Positions 16,775-25,967 of a stretch of 64,000 nucleotides of DNA are shown here, one piece after another. Source of the DNA: QAMX01 sp964448855 (GTDB lineage: Bacteria; Bacillota; Clostridia; Oscillospirales; QAMX01); NCBI GenBank assembly GCA_964448855.1, contig CAYUXI010000002.1:150816-214815 (forward strand), read 5' to 3'. The translations under genes and the position numbers were made by a program. Below the pieces are notes generated by a model. The model did not search any database, was not told the origin of the DNA, and worked only from the letters and a program-made list of their open reading frames with translations. Every line of letters starts with the position of its first letter. The stretch's first letter is position 1.

Positions 16775-17368
16775 TTAGCAGCCGGACGGATTGTACTTCT
16801 GGATGAACATCTCCAGCGTTTCTTTCAGCGTTTCAATCTGAGACTTCATGTAGAATTCGTCGTCAAACAGTGCATAATGCACGCACGCACGAATCAAAAT
16901 GAAAATCAGCGGCAGCAGCTTCTGATAGGGGATTCCCAGCTTGGGCTCCAGAGATTGAGCGTATTCGGTGTAACGCTGGTCGACACCGGCAAAGAATTTC
17001 TTCCCGTACTCTCTGTATTTCGGATGCGTGTAGATCTGGTACATCAGACGATACCGCTTGCCGTGGGTTTCAGCGGTCCAGTAGGGAATCTCGTCAATGA
17101 ACCGCCACAGGTCTTCTACATCCGTCGGTGCTTTGGACATGAATTCATCTTCGACCTTGCTCATGCAAAATTCTGTGGATTGAATGATCAGGTCGTCCAC
17201 GTTTTCAAAGTACGTGTACAGATTGGGGGAGGTACACCCGCAGTACTTAGCAAGCGCCTTGAGTCCGGTCTCCCGGAAACCATGGTCTGCATAGCACTCA
17301 AAGCACTGCTCCATGATCTCTTCTTTCCTTGCCTGAATTTCCTCTTTCGTGATTGGTTTTTTGCGCAC
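16775..17368 (-). CDS. TetR-family transcriptional regulator
   Basis: A 197-aa one-component regulator. The N-terminal helix-turn-helix (residues ~10-60) reads CFECYADHGFRETGLKALA and YCGCTSPNLYTYFENVDDL, the classical TetR pattern; the rest is an all-helical ligand-binding and dimer domain. The ligand and targets are unknown. No transporter or enzyme gene is directly adjacent, so targets are probably elsewhere or only itself. The start is GTG at 17368 with GAGGGAGA just upstream. The C-terminus ends KYNPSGC before a shared terminator. Confidence 0.85.
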   Translation of the reverse strand: MRKKPITKEEIQARKEEIMEQCFECYADHGFRETGLKALAKYCGCTSPNLYTYFENVDDLIIQSTEFCMSKVEDEFMSKAPTDVEDLWRFIDEIPYWTAETHGKRYRLMYQIYTHPKYREYGKKFFAGVDQRYTEYAQSLEPKLGIPYQKLLPLIFILIRACVHYALFDDEFYMKSQIETLKETLEMFIQKYNPSGC

Positions 17369-17533
17369 AGTTCTCCCTCATTTTCTCTTACTGAACTTTT
17401 GCCGGACAACATCCGCACGATATCGTCCGGCTGGCTTGGTGGAAACAAACTTCACTTGTATGACATTTCTTTTGCGGAAACCGAAAGGCACCGCGTGTTC
17501 GAAAAAGACCAAGCCCAGGACTTGATCTTTTTC

Positions 17534-17609
17534 TGGTCGGAGTGCGGGGACTCGAACCCCGGGCCTCCTGCTCCCAAAGCAGGCGCGCTACCAACTGCGC
17601 AACACCCCG
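17534..17609 (-). tRNA. tRNA-Pro (anticodon UGG), CCA encoded
   Basis: A complete 76-nt cloverleaf on the minus strand: acceptor CGGGGTG paired with CACTCCG, D-arm GCGCAGTTGGTAGCGC, anticodon stem CCTGC/GCAGG with loop TTTGGGA (anticodon TGG), T-arm CCGGGGTTCGAGTCCCCG (T-loop TTCGAGT), discriminator A and encoded CCA. It stands between the TetR gene and glyQS. Confidence 0.95.
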
Positions 17610-17814
17610 ATATTCCGATTGAACATCCTGCGGGGCAGAGACGAGCCGGCCGCATTGGAAACGAAAACACTACAAGTTTTCAACAGTCATTATTATAACA
17701 CAAAAAAAATGGAATGGCAAGCCCCTTTTCGCACAAAATGATTTTTTTGCGGAAAAAGAAGGAAAAAATTGAAGCAGAAACCGACAAACTTCCCATCGAA
17801 CGGAAAAAAACGGC

Positions 17815-17842
17815 TTGACAAGTTTTTTTTCTGCGTTATAAT
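17815..17842 (+). promoter_or_regulatory. Strong sigma-A promoter of glyQS
   Basis: TTGACA, 16 nt, TATAAT, both hexamers perfect, about 95 nt before the ATG at 17943. The leader is too short for a T-box and none was found. Confidence 0.85.
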
Positions 17843-17942
17843 ATAACATATAAGAAGACGTGTGAGTGACATCCGCTTCGCTTGTTTCGTTTGGGTGCGG
17901 TTGTATGCACCGTTCAAAATAGATGCCGAAAGGAACAGAAAA

Positions 17943-19334
17943 ATGCTGAACACAGAAAAAACCATGGATAAAATCGTTGCGCTCTGCAAAAACAGAGGCT
18001 TTATCTTCAGCGGCAGCGAAATTTATGGCGGACTGGCCAACACCTGGGACTACGGCCCGCTGGGTGTGGAATTCAAAAACAATGTCAAACGCGCCTGGTG
18101 GAAAAAATTTGTCCAGGAATGCCGCTATAACGTCGGTGTTGACTGCGCCATTCTGATGAACCGGGAAACCTGGGTTGCATCCGGCCATGTGGTCAATTTC
18201 AATGACCCGCTGATTGACTGCAAGCACTGCAAAATGCGCCACCGCGCCGATAAGCTCGTGGAAGCGTGGAATGCAGAGCATGGCATCGAAATGTCCATTG
18301 AAGCCATGACCAACGACCAGCTGACCGATTATATCGCCGAGCACGGCGTGACCTGCCCCGGCTGCGGCCAGTCGGAATTCACGCCCATCCGCAAATTCAA
18401 TATGATGTTCAAAACGCATCAGGGCGTCACCGAAGAATCCCAGAATGAGGTCTATCTCCGTCCGGAGACGGCACAGGGCATCTTTGTCAACTTCAAAAAT
18501 ATCGCCCGCAGCACCCGCCGGAAAATCCCGTTTGGCGTCTGCCAGGTCGGTAAGAGCTTCCGCAACGAAATCACACCGGGGAACTTCACCTTCCGTACCC
18601 GCGAATTCGAACAGATGGAGCTGGAATTCTTCTGCAAACCGGATACCGATCTCGAATGGTTCGAGTTCTGGCGCGCATACTGCCGCGATTGGCTGCTGGC
18701 TCTCGGCATGAAGGAGGAGAACCTCCGTCTCCGCGACCATGCAAAGGAAGAGCTGTCGCACTATTCCAAAGCCACCACAGACTTTGAATTCCTTTTCCCG
18801 TTCGGCTGGGGCGAGCTGTGGGGCGTTGCAGACCGCACCGACTATGACCTGAAGGCGCATCAGGAGCACTCCGGCGTCGAGATGGATTACTTTGATGCGG
18901 AAGAAAACAGAAAATACATCCCGTACGTCATTGAACCGTCCCTCGGAGCCGACCGCGCCGCACTGGCGTTCCTCTGCGACGCATATGACGAAGAGACCAT
19001 CGCGGAGGGCGACGTCCGCACGGTGCTGCGCCTGCATCCGGCACTGGCTCCCTATAAGGCCGCCATTCTGCCGCTGTCCAAAAAGCTGTCCGACAAAGCC
19101 GGTGAAGTCTTCGCCGACCTCTCCAAGGATTTCTCTGTCGACTTTGACGATGCCGGCTCCATCGGCAAGCGCTATCGCCGCCAGGACGAAATCGGGACGC
19201 CTTTCTGCGTGACCTATGACTTTGATTCGGAAAATGACGGCTGCGTCACTGTCCGCGACCGCGATTCCATGGAGCAGATTCGTCTGCCGATTGCCGAACT
19301 GAAAACCTATCTGAACGAAAAAATTGCCTTCTGA
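17943..19334 (+). CDS. glyQS: Glycyl-tRNA synthetase, homodimeric type
   Basis: A 463-aa class II aminoacyl-tRNA synthetase that charges tRNA-Gly. The N-terminus (MDKIVALCKNRGFIF, IYGGLANTWDYGPLG) is motif-1 region; motif 2 is FRNEITPGNFTFRTREF; motif 3 is the VIEPSLGADRAALAFL region; the C-terminal anticodon-binding domain starts near RLHPALAPYKAAILPL. It has an insertion with CKHCK and CPGCG pairs (residues ~95-145), a possible zinc site. Length and order match the single-chain alpha2 enzymes of Firmicutes, not the alpha2beta2 GlyQ/GlyS form. AAAGGA lies 8 nt before the ATG at 17943. It is monocistronic: own promoter and terminator. Confidence 0.97.
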   Translation: MLNTEKTMDKIVALCKNRGFIFSGSEIYGGLANTWDYGPLGVEFKNNVKRAWWKKFVQECRYNVGVDCAILMNRETWVASGHVVNFNDPLIDCKHCKMRHRADKLVEAWNAEHGIEMSIEAMTNDQLTDYIAEHGVTCPGCGQSEFTPIRKFNMMFKTHQGVTEESQNEVYLRPETAQGIFVNFKNIARSTRRKIPFGVCQVGKSFRNEITPGNFTFRTREFEQMELEFFCKPDTDLEWFEFWRAYCRDWLLALGMKEENLRLRDHAKEELSHYSKATTDFEFLFPFGWGELWGVADRTDYDLKAHQEHSGVEMDYFDAEENRKYIPYVIEPSLGADRAALAFLCDAYDEETIAEGDVRTVLRLHPALAPYKAAILPLSKKLSDKAGEVFADLSKDFSVDFDDAGSIGKRYRRQDEIGTPFCVTYDFDSENDGCVTVRDRDSMEQIRLPIAELKTYLNEKIAF

Positions 19335-19350
19335 TAGGCTCAATTGCAAA

Positions 19351-19394
19351 AGCACGGAGCCACCGTTATGAAATCCCGGCTCCGTGCTTTTTTT
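19351..19394 (+). terminator. Rho-independent terminator of glyQS
   Basis: AGCACGGAGCC/GGCTCCGTGCT hairpin with a T7 tail, starting 17 nt after the stop codon. The next gene starts 29 nt beyond it. Confidence 0.9.
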
Positions 19395-19422
19395 GAACCC
19401 ATCCGAAAAAGGAGAAGCAACC

Positions 19423-20229
19423 ATGCAATATGTCCTTGTAACCGGTGCATCCGGCGGTATGGGGCGCGCCGTAGCCAGACGAATGGCAGAAGCGGGCTTC
19501 GGCGTCTTCGCGCTGGATCGGGTACCGGGCGAAGCGGATGAAAGGATCATCCCGCTGACGGTCGATCTGACCTGCGAACAGGCGGTGCAGCAGGCGGCCG
19601 AAACCGTTCGCCAGACAACCGATTCGCTGTACGCGATTCTGCACTTTGCCGGAATGTACCAGCTGGACTCTCTGGTGGAAATGACAGCGGAGCGCTTTGA
19701 GCAGATCTTTCAGGTCAACCTGTTGGCCGCATTTCTGGTGAACCGCACCTTTTTCCCGTTCCTCCGGAAAGGCAGCCGGATTCTCATGACCACGAGCGAG
19801 CTGGCACCGCTGGACCCGCTGCCCTTCACCGGCATCTATGCCGTCAGCAAAGCGGCGCTCGATCGCTACGCTTATGCACTGCGCATGGAGCTGCAGCTGC
19901 GCGATATCGCCGTATCGGTGCTGCGCGCCGGTGCCGTGCAGACCCATATGCTCGGCGCTTCCACCGATGCGCTGACGCGCTTCTGCAACACCACGGCGCT
20001 CTATTCGTGCAACGCCGAACGCTTTCGCCGGATTGTCGATCGCGTGGAGGCCAAGTGCATCCCGCCGGAGGCGATTGCGGAGCGGGTGCAGCGCATCCTG
20101 CAAACCCGCCATCCCGCATTTGCCTACGCCATCAATCGCAACCCGCTTTTGCGCCTTCTGAACGCTCTGCCGCAGCGCACACAAATGTGGATCATCCGCC
20201 GACTGCTGCGCGAACCGGCAAAAAAATGA
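19423..20229 (+). CDS. Short-chain dehydrogenase/reductase
   Basis: A 268-aa SDR oxidoreductase with an N-terminal Rossmann fold: TGASGGMGRAVARRM is the TGxxxGxG dinucleotide motif, LDRVPG and VDLT follow, HFAGMY stands in place of the usual NNAG, and the catalytic Tyr-Lys pair is in YAVSKAALDRYA with a Ser in TTSELAPL. An Arg in ALDR after strand 2 hints at NADP(H) or NAD(H) ambiguity. The C-terminal 60 residues are longer and basic (RNPLLRLLNALPQRTQMWIIRR), which could associate with membrane. The substrate is unknown. AAGGAG lies 8 nt before the ATG. It runs into the lipoprotein and EEP genes, 20-50 nt apart, as one unit. Confidence 0.85.
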   Translation: MQYVLVTGASGGMGRAVARRMAEAGFGVFALDRVPGEADERIIPLTVDLTCEQAVQQAAETVRQTTDSLYAILHFAGMYQLDSLVEMTAERFEQIFQVNLLAAFLVNRTFFPFLRKGSRILMTTSELAPLDPLPFTGIYAVSKAALDRYAYALRMELQLRDIAVSVLRAGAVQTHMLGASTDALTRFCNTTALYSCNAERFRRIVDRVEAKCIPPEAIAERVQRILQTRHPAFAYAINRNPLLRLLNALPQRTQMWIIRRLLREPAKK

Positions 20230-20274
20230 CACGCCGTCCCGAAAAAACGGACGACGGGGAAGGGAGAAACCTGT

Positions 20275-22542
20275 ATGAAGAAAAAACGCTGGCGCCTGCT
20301 CGCACTCCTGCAGGCGATTCTGATGCTCCAAACGGCCTGTTCCTCCGGCACTTCGGCGAATCCACAGCCGGAACCGGAGATGACCAACACACTGACAGCC
20401 GGTGCATACACGCTGCAATTTGAAACAACGGACGGACAATGGGGACTCCGGCTTGCAGACGCATCCGGCACGCAGTTTCTCCAAACGACGCCCATGACGG
20501 TGATGACCGTCACCTCGGCGGAGTCGCAGCCGGTGGAGACCGCTGCGGGCTATGAGACGGTCGAAACACGCGACGGAACGGTGGTCGCCCGCGGAACGGT
20601 GCACACCGCAGACGGCGCGGCGATTGACTTTGTCGATACCTACAGCACGTCCGGGAACGCATTCCTGATGGAACGCGCCGTCACCGTTGCAGCAGCCGGA
20701 ACGGCAGAAACGGGCTTTGCCACCGCGTTTGCGATTGCGGACGTCACTGGCGGGACGGCTGACGACTATGAATATTTCATCCCGTCGATCATTTACAAGG
20801 ACAATACCTGCCTGAAACACAACAGCATCCTGGCGTCGCTGGATGCAGTCAACCTCGTCAAGGAAACGCGCTGCGGAACGCCGCTGGCCATGCTCCGTGG
20901 CAAGCAGGACGGCGCCTCCGTTGCGCTTGTTCATGTGAACCCGCAGCTGTCCGGGACGGCCGATCAGCTCGGCGCACCCTGCCTGATCTCCGACGAACAG
21001 CTCTATGGTTCTCTGGGCTTCACGCTCGATGGCCGCGCTTCGGTGGATTTTGTCTGGCCATCCACGGAAACGCCGACCTCGTACCTGACGGAAGGCACCG
21101 TGCGGCGCTACCATTCCCTCACACCCGGCCGTGAACAGCATTATACGCTCGGCATCCTGCCGCTGCAAAGCGACCTCTGGAATACGGCCATGGTCGAGAC
21201 GTACCTGTCGGCGCTGTCACTTTCCACCATCGAGGTGGACACCGATGTGGATTTGAACCGCGTCTATGACCTCAATATGGAGCTGTACGATGCGCTGTAC
21301 CTGAAATATGAAGGAAGCAACGGCAAATATGCCGCCGGATATCCGTTTGCCGTCAATGTCATCGATTTTGACCGCTATTATGAAGTCTCCTTCCAAATGG
21401 GCTTTATCGGCGCACAGACGGCCATCGCAGCAGAGCTGCTGCGCGACGGCATCCGCAACGATCGCCCATCGTCGCTGGAAAAGGGGACGGAAATCCTGAA
21501 CTTCTGGACATCGGAAACCGTCTTTTCGGATGTACTGCCGAGCGTGTGGTGGAAGCCCGCAGAAGGGGGCGACGCTGGGAGCCATGTCGGCTATCCGGCC
21601 TTCCTGCGCTGCTTTGTTGACGGCGCGGAGGGGCTGCTGAATGCCTGCATCTACGGCGCGGAAGCCGATCTGGATGTGTCGGCCTGGGAGGCTGCGGTCA
21701 TCCGCATCGCCGATTTCCTGGCGGACAACCAGAACGATGACGGCTCCTATTACCGCGCCTACTGGCGCGGCGGCAAACCGGCCAGCGAATCCTATCAGAG
21801 CAAGTCCAAGCTGAATACGCCGGTTGCGGTGCGGTTCCTCTGCCGGATGTATGAATATACCGGCAACGAAGCCTACCGGACTGCGGCAGAACGCGCCGCG
21901 GACTACTGCTATCGGGAGCTGTATGAAGCACTCGGACAGTACGTCGGCGGAACGCCGGACAACCCGAATGTGCCAGACAAGGAGGCCGCCATTTACGCGC
22001 TCTATGCGTTTTCCGCCATCTACGACCTGACGGGGGATGAACGGTACTACGCGGCGCTGGAGCACGCAGCCGTCTGTGCCATGTCCTGGGTCTATACCTA
22101 TGACTACGCAGTCAGAGACGCGGCCAGTGAGGAATATGCGGCGCTGAACATCTTTGCAGACGGCGGCACCTCCGGCTGGTCGGTGATCGCGACCGGCCAC
22201 TCGGCGATTGACGTGTTCGGCTCCAACGCATATTATGAGCTGTTCCGCCAGTACCTCCGAAGCGGCAACGCGGTGTACCTGACCGTGGCAGAGCTGCTCC
22301 AGAACCACACGGCCAAAGCCATGGATCTCGACGGCAGCCGCGGCTACCTCTACGGCGGCTTTGCGCTGGAAGCCAGCAACACGGCTGACTGGGTGTTTTT
22401 CACCGCCGAAAACGGCGTATGGCTGCCGTGGATTGCAGCGGCCTTTATGGAACCCCTGATTCAGACGGAAGAACGGTTTGGCAACGGCGATCTGGACACG
22501 CTGGTTGCACAGCATTCGCTGGACGAGCTGCGCCAAAACTGA
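20275..22542 (+). CDS. Lipoprotein with alpha/alpha-barrel glycosidase-like domain
   Basis: A 755-aa secreted lipoprotein. The signal peptide ends in lipobox LQTAC with lipidated Cys22, followed by a short disordered linker. Residues ~40-340 are a beta-rich domain and residues ~345-750 are helical with repeated hairpins (QNDDGSYYRAYWRGG, NTPVAVRFLCRMYEYTGNEAYRTAAERAADYCY, here as NTPVAVRFLCRMYEYTG and EAYRTAAERAADYCY, DLTGDERYYAALEHA), which is the look of an (alpha/alpha)6 glycoside hydrolase or lyase. Several Asp/Glu in the loops could be catalytic, but I cannot assign a GH family. It probably acts outside the membrane on a glycan. Neighbours are an SDR and an EEP-family phosphatase. Confidence 0.7.
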   Translation: MKKKRWRLLALLQAILMLQTACSSGTSANPQPEPEMTNTLTAGAYTLQFETTDGQWGLRLADASGTQFLQTTPMTVMTVTSAESQPVETAAGYETVETRDGTVVARGTVHTADGAAIDFVDTYSTSGNAFLMERAVTVAAAGTAETGFATAFAIADVTGGTADDYEYFIPSIIYKDNTCLKHNSILASLDAVNLVKETRCGTPLAMLRGKQDGASVALVHVNPQLSGTADQLGAPCLISDEQLYGSLGFTLDGRASVDFVWPSTETPTSYLTEGTVRRYHSLTPGREQHYTLGILPLQSDLWNTAMVETYLSALSLSTIEVDTDVDLNRVYDLNMELYDALYLKYEGSNGKYAAGYPFAVNVIDFDRYYEVSFQMGFIGAQTAIAAELLRDGIRNDRPSSLEKGTEILNFWTSETVFSDVLPSVWWKPAEGGDAGSHVGYPAFLRCFVDGAEGLLNACIYGAEADLDVSAWEAAVIRIADFLADNQNDDGSYYRAYWRGGKPASESYQSKSKLNTPVAVRFLCRMYEYTGNEAYRTAAERAADYCYRELYEALGQYVGGTPDNPNVPDKEAAIYALYAFSAIYDLTGDERYYAALEHAAVCAMSWVYTYDYAVRDAASEEYAALNIFADGGTSGWSVIATGHSAIDVFGSNAYYELFRQYLRSGNAVYLTVAELLQNHTAKAMDLDGSRGYLYGGFALEASNTADWVFFTAENGVWLPWIAAAFMEPLIQTEERFGNGDLDTLVAQHSLDELRQN

Positions 22543-22569
22543 CCGCATCAACAGAAAGGAAGAAACAAT

Positions 22570-23361
22570 ATGACAAAGACCATTCGCGTCATGAGCATGA
22601 ATCTCTGCTGCGATGACGCCGTCAATGTGGAGCGCCTGAGCGCATTCCCGCACCGGGCACAGCGCGTCTATGCGATGCTCGGCGAGTACCGCCCGGAGCT
22701 GATCGGCTTTCAGGAGGCGACCGACCGCATTCGGGAGAGCCTGATCGAGACGCTGACACCCATGGGATATGCGATTGTCGGCTGCGGCCGGGAGAAAAAT
22801 TACCACGGTGAATCTACCTGCCTGGCCTATCGCCGGGATTTGTTCGAAATGATTGACGCGGAAACGTGCTGGCTCTCGCACACACCGACGGTTCCGGCCT
22901 CGACGTATGGCGGCGACCAGAGCGGGTGCCCCAGAGTGTATACGGCGGTCACGCTGATGCACCGGGATATGACCGAGCCGTTCGTCTTCCTGAATACCCA
23001 TCTCGACCATGTCGGGCAGAACGCACGGCTGCTGGGCGCGGCGCAGGTGATGCAGGTGCTGGCCAATCGCGGCCGCCACTGGATCCTCACCGGCGACATG
23101 AACGCCACACCCGATGCACCGGAAATCCGCTTCTTCACCGAGCAGACCGGCGACCGCCCGGTGCGGAATGCAACGGCCGATCTGGGCGGGACGTTTCACA
23201 ATTACGGCAAAATCCCGCCGGAACGGATGGAACAAATCGACTACGTCTTTACCACCTTTGATGCGAATCCGGCTGATGCCTTCGTCGTTCGGGATACCCC
23301 GGTGAACGGCGTCTGGCTCTCGGATCACTGCCCGGTCTGCGCCACGATTGCGCTGGCGTAA
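22570..23361 (+). CDS. Endonuclease/exonuclease/phosphatase (EEP) family protein
   Basis: A 263-aa cytoplasmic protein with the complete EEP metal-dependent phosphodiesterase signature in order: MSMNLCC (metal Asn), IGFQEAT (metal Glu), NTHLDHVG (catalytic His), TGDMNATP (Asp/Asn), QIDYVFTT and LSDHCPVCA (catalytic Asp-His). There is no secretion signal, so it likely acts in the cytoplasm. Family members cleave DNA, phosphoinositides, sphingomyelin or sugar phosphates; the substrate is not evident here. AAAGGAAG precedes the ATG by 8 nt. It is the last gene of the SDR, lipoprotein, EEP unit, ending at a terminator. Confidence 0.85.
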   Translation: MTKTIRVMSMNLCCDDAVNVERLSAFPHRAQRVYAMLGEYRPELIGFQEATDRIRESLIETLTPMGYAIVGCGREKNYHGESTCLAYRRDLFEMIDAETCWLSHTPTVPASTYGGDQSGCPRVYTAVTLMHRDMTEPFVFLNTHLDHVGQNARLLGAAQVMQVLANRGRHWILTGDMNATPDAPEIRFFTEQTGDRPVRNATADLGGTFHNYGKIPPERMEQIDYVFTTFDANPADAFVVRDTPVNGVWLSDHCPVCATIALA

Positions 23362-23382
23362 CCTGACTGGTATAAACGAAAC

Positions 23383-23407
23383 GGCCGCAGCCAAATTGGC
23401 TGCGGCC
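23383..23407. terminator. Bidirectional terminator between EEP and antiporter genes
   Basis: GGCCGCAGCC AAATT GGCTGCGGCC perfect stem flanked by A-rich and TTTT sequence, between converging genes. Confidence 0.8.
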
Positions 23408-23445
23408 ATTTTGAACGGATTTCATGCTTGCATTGGATGCAGGGG

Positions 23446-24780
23446 CTATTGCGGGTTGGAGGAGGAGGCAGCGGCACCAACCGGCTCCGGCTGCTGCACT
23501 GACTCTTCTTCGGCATCCTGAACGACCGGCCGAATCGCCGTAGCAGTGGCTTCGGTCGTTCCGGCGGCTGCGACAGCATCCTCCCGGCGAATGGTGCCGG
23601 ACAGGAACAACGCGCCCTTCGCAGCGGCCGGGCCAATCAGCTCGTACAGAACCGACGAGGAGAGAATGATCGTCAGCAGCAGATCACCGGTTTCACCCGG
23701 CAGCATACGTTGCCCCAAGAAGGCCAGACCGATGGCAACACCGGCCTGCGGAATCAGAGCCAGCCCCAGGTATTTTCGAATCGGACGGCTGGCACCGACA
23801 GCCAGCGAGGAGAAATACGTACCGGCGTATTTGCCGATGATCCGGATGAAGAAGTAGGCCAGACCGATGACGCCGGCGGTTTGAATCGAGGACAGATCCA
23901 GACTCATCCCGGAAACGACGAAGAACATGGACATGATCGGCGGGGTGAAATTGTCCACCTGCTTGAACAGCTCCTTGTCGTGCGTCAGGTTGATATAACC
24001 GGCGCCGAAGACCATGCAGGCCAGCAGCGGAGACACATCGAAAATGGCGCAGAGACCGGAAATGCCGAGCAGCATGGCGGTGACCAGAATCAGACGGTTG
24101 TCGCGGCTGCGGCGGGCGTTGAGCAGCTTGCTCAGCACAAACGAACAGATAAAGCCCAGAACCGGCGCAGCAATGTTGTAGACAATCGGAAGCAGAACGT
24201 CGCTGAGCTGGACACCGGCACCGCTGTTCGCTTCAGCCACGGCTGTGACAACGCCAAAGGTCAGCAGGCAGACAACGTCGTCCAGCGCAACCACCTGCAG
24301 CAGGACGTTGACGAACTCGCCGCGGGCGTGATACTGCCGGATGGTCATCATGGTGCTGGCCGGGGCGGTCGCCGTGGCGATGGCACCCAGAATCAACGAG
24401 AAGTTCCAGTCGAGCTTGAAAATCCAGTGCATGGCAACCGTCACGAGGATGCCGGCAAAGAGCGCTTCACAAATCGTGATGATAATGACACGGAAGCCGG
24501 CCTCACGCAGGACTTCCTTCTTAAAAAACTTCCCGACGCCGAACGCGATAAAGGCCAGCGCCACATCACTGACAAAGCTCATCTGCTCAATCAGATTGGT
24601 GGGGACAACGCCCAAAACGTAGGGGCCGATCAGAACACCGGCAATGATGTAGCCGGTGACGTTCGGCAGATGCAGCAGCTTGGTGAGACGTGTCACCAGA
24701 AAACCGCTGAGCAGAATCAGCGAGAGAGAAATGAGAATAATGCTGGTGTAGGGCATACCGTCAAAAAACTTGCTGAGCAT
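23446..24780 (-). CDS. CPA2-type cation:proton antiporter
   Basis: A 444-aa membrane protein with about 12 or 13 transmembrane helices, of the CPA2 (KefB/NapA-like) Na+ or K+/H+ exchanger family. Diagnostic stretches are LHLPNVTGYIIAGVLIGP, LGAIATATAPASTMM and VALDDVVCLL, with the conserved paired acidic residues of the ion site in the ALDDV helix, and MSMFFVVSGMSLD. The cytoplasmic tail (~40 residues) is Glu/Ser/Pro-rich and lacks a TrkA_N domain. It probably governs pH and salt homeostasis. It is divergent from a LysR regulator (24957), and such pairs are often regulator and target. A near-perfect promoter lies at 24874-24901. Confidence 0.85.
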   Translation of the reverse strand: MLSKFFDGMPYTSIILISLSLILLSGFLVTRLTKLLHLPNVTGYIIAGVLIGPYVLGVVPTNLIEQMSFVSDVALAFIAFGVGKFFKKEVLREAGFRVIIITICEALFAGILVTVAMHWIFKLDWNFSLILGAIATATAPASTMMTIRQYHARGEFVNVLLQVVALDDVVCLLTFGVVTAVAEANSGAGVQLSDVLLPIVYNIAAPVLGFICSFVLSKLLNARRSRDNRLILVTAMLLGISGLCAIFDVSPLLACMVFGAGYINLTHDKELFKQVDNFTPPIMSMFFVVSGMSLDLSSIQTAGVIGLAYFFIRIIGKYAGTYFSSLAVGASRPIRKYLGLALIPQAGVAIGLAFLGQRMLPGETGDLLLTIILSSSVLYELIGPAAAKGALFLSGTIRREDAVAAAGTTEATATAIRPVVQDAEEESVQQPEPVGAAASSSNPQ

Positions 24781-24873
24781 GAGAAACCTCCGTTAAAAAT
24801 ACAAAAACCCCAGGGCAAAGATGCAGGCCGTGTTCCGAAACAGGACTTGCATTTTCGCTCAGGCTATGGTATT

Positions 24874-24901
24874 ATTATATCGCAAATTTTCATAATGTCA
24901 A
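24874..24901 (-). promoter_or_regulatory. Strong promoter of the antiporter gene
   Basis: On the minus strand TTGACA, 16 nt, TATAAT, about 95 nt before the ATG at 24780. It lies 56 nt from the LysR start, so LysR protein bound here could control both genes (inference). Confidence 0.8.
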
Positions 24902-24956
24902 ATTATCTTTTGCTTGAATGGGATAACGAAACGATATGGAGGAGGCGGTTCCCTTG

Positions 24957-25853
24957 ATGGACGCAAAACTGATCACACTGCTGCGCGTGCAGGAATCCGG
25001 CAGCTTTACCCGGGCGGCGGAGTCGCTCTCACTGACCCAGCCTGCGGTCAGCAAGCACATTCGGACGCTGGAAAAGGAGCTGGGCATCCGCATCTTTAAC
25101 CGCGGAGAAGGCGAGATGAAATTGACCCGCGAAGGGGAAATTGTCGCAAAATACGCAAAACGAATCGAAATGCTGTATCTGAACCTCGAACAGAGCCTGA
25201 AGGATGAAAAAAAGTATATCACCCGCCTTTCTGTCGGCATGACGCATACGGCGGAGAGCAACGTCATGGCCGAGGTGCTTGCGCGGTATTCCAGCGAACG
25301 GCAGGGCGTCTGCCTGACAATTGTCACGGACACCATTCAGAATCTCTACGCCAAGCTCCGCACCTATGAAATTGACCTGGCGGTCGTGGAGGGGCGCGCA
25401 TCGGACAGCAGCTTCAATTCCATCCTCCTGGATACCGATTGCCTGATTTTGGCCGTTTCGACGGAAAATCCGCTGGCAGACAGGAATATTGTCACATTAT
25501 CCGAGCTGAAAAAGCAGAAAATGATCCTGCGCCTGCCCAATTCCGGCACGCGCAACCTGTTTGCTTCCCACCTGGAAAGCAATAACCTCTCTCTGGACGA
25601 TTTCAATGTCATCCTCGAGGTGGACAATATCGCCACCATCAAAGACTTGGTTCGCCGGAACTTCGGCGTCTCCATCCTGGCCAAAAGCGCCTGCCTGGAG
25701 GAGCTGCGAAAGGGCAAGCTGGTTGCACTGCCGGTCGAAAACCTGAGCATGATCCGGGAGGTCAATCTGGTCTATCACCGCGATTTCGAACACGTTGACA
25801 TCCTGCGCGACCTGTCCAAAATGTACTTTGAATACGGCAAACAGAGCGAATAA
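24957..25853 (+). CDS. LysR-family transcriptional regulator
   Basis: A 298-aa LysR-type regulator. The winged helix-turn-helix at the N-terminus (LLRVQESGSFTRAAESL and LTQPAVSKHIRTLEKELG) is followed by a linker helix and a periplasmic-binding-like effector domain with two subdomains (residues ~90-295, IDLAVVEGRAS, LVRRNFGVSILAKSAC). The effector is unknown; from context, the divergent CPA2 antiporter is the likely target, as in NhaR-type pairs (inference). GGAGGCGG lies 8 nt before the ATG at 24957. A GTG/ATG extension upstream to 24936 contains the ribosome site and is not used. Confidence 0.88.
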   Translation: MDAKLITLLRVQESGSFTRAAESLSLTQPAVSKHIRTLEKELGIRIFNRGEGEMKLTREGEIVAKYAKRIEMLYLNLEQSLKDEKKYITRLSVGMTHTAESNVMAEVLARYSSERQGVCLTIVTDTIQNLYAKLRTYEIDLAVVEGRASDSSFNSILLDTDCLILAVSTENPLADRNIVTLSELKKQKMILRLPNSGTRNLFASHLESNNLSLDDFNVILEVDNIATIKDLVRRNFGVSILAKSACLEELRKGKLVALPVENLSMIREVNLVYHRDFEHVDILRDLSKMYFEYGKQSE

Positions 25854-25900
25854 AAAACGCCCTCACCGAACGGAGCATGGCTTCGGTGAGGGCATTTTTT
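25853..25900 (+). terminator. Rho-independent terminator of LysR gene
   Basis: GCCCTCACCGAA/TTCGGTGAGGGC hairpin with a T6 tail, right after the stop codon. Confidence 0.9.
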
Positions 25901-25967
25901 GCAGTGCAAACGAACAAAAAAATGATATGTACCCTTATATGGTCATAACAAAACGTTATAACCGGTC

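Noticed and set aside
17843..17942. T-box riboswitch before glyQS
   Set aside because: The leader is under 100 nt with no T-box core (TGGNACCGCG-like) or terminator/antiterminator pair.
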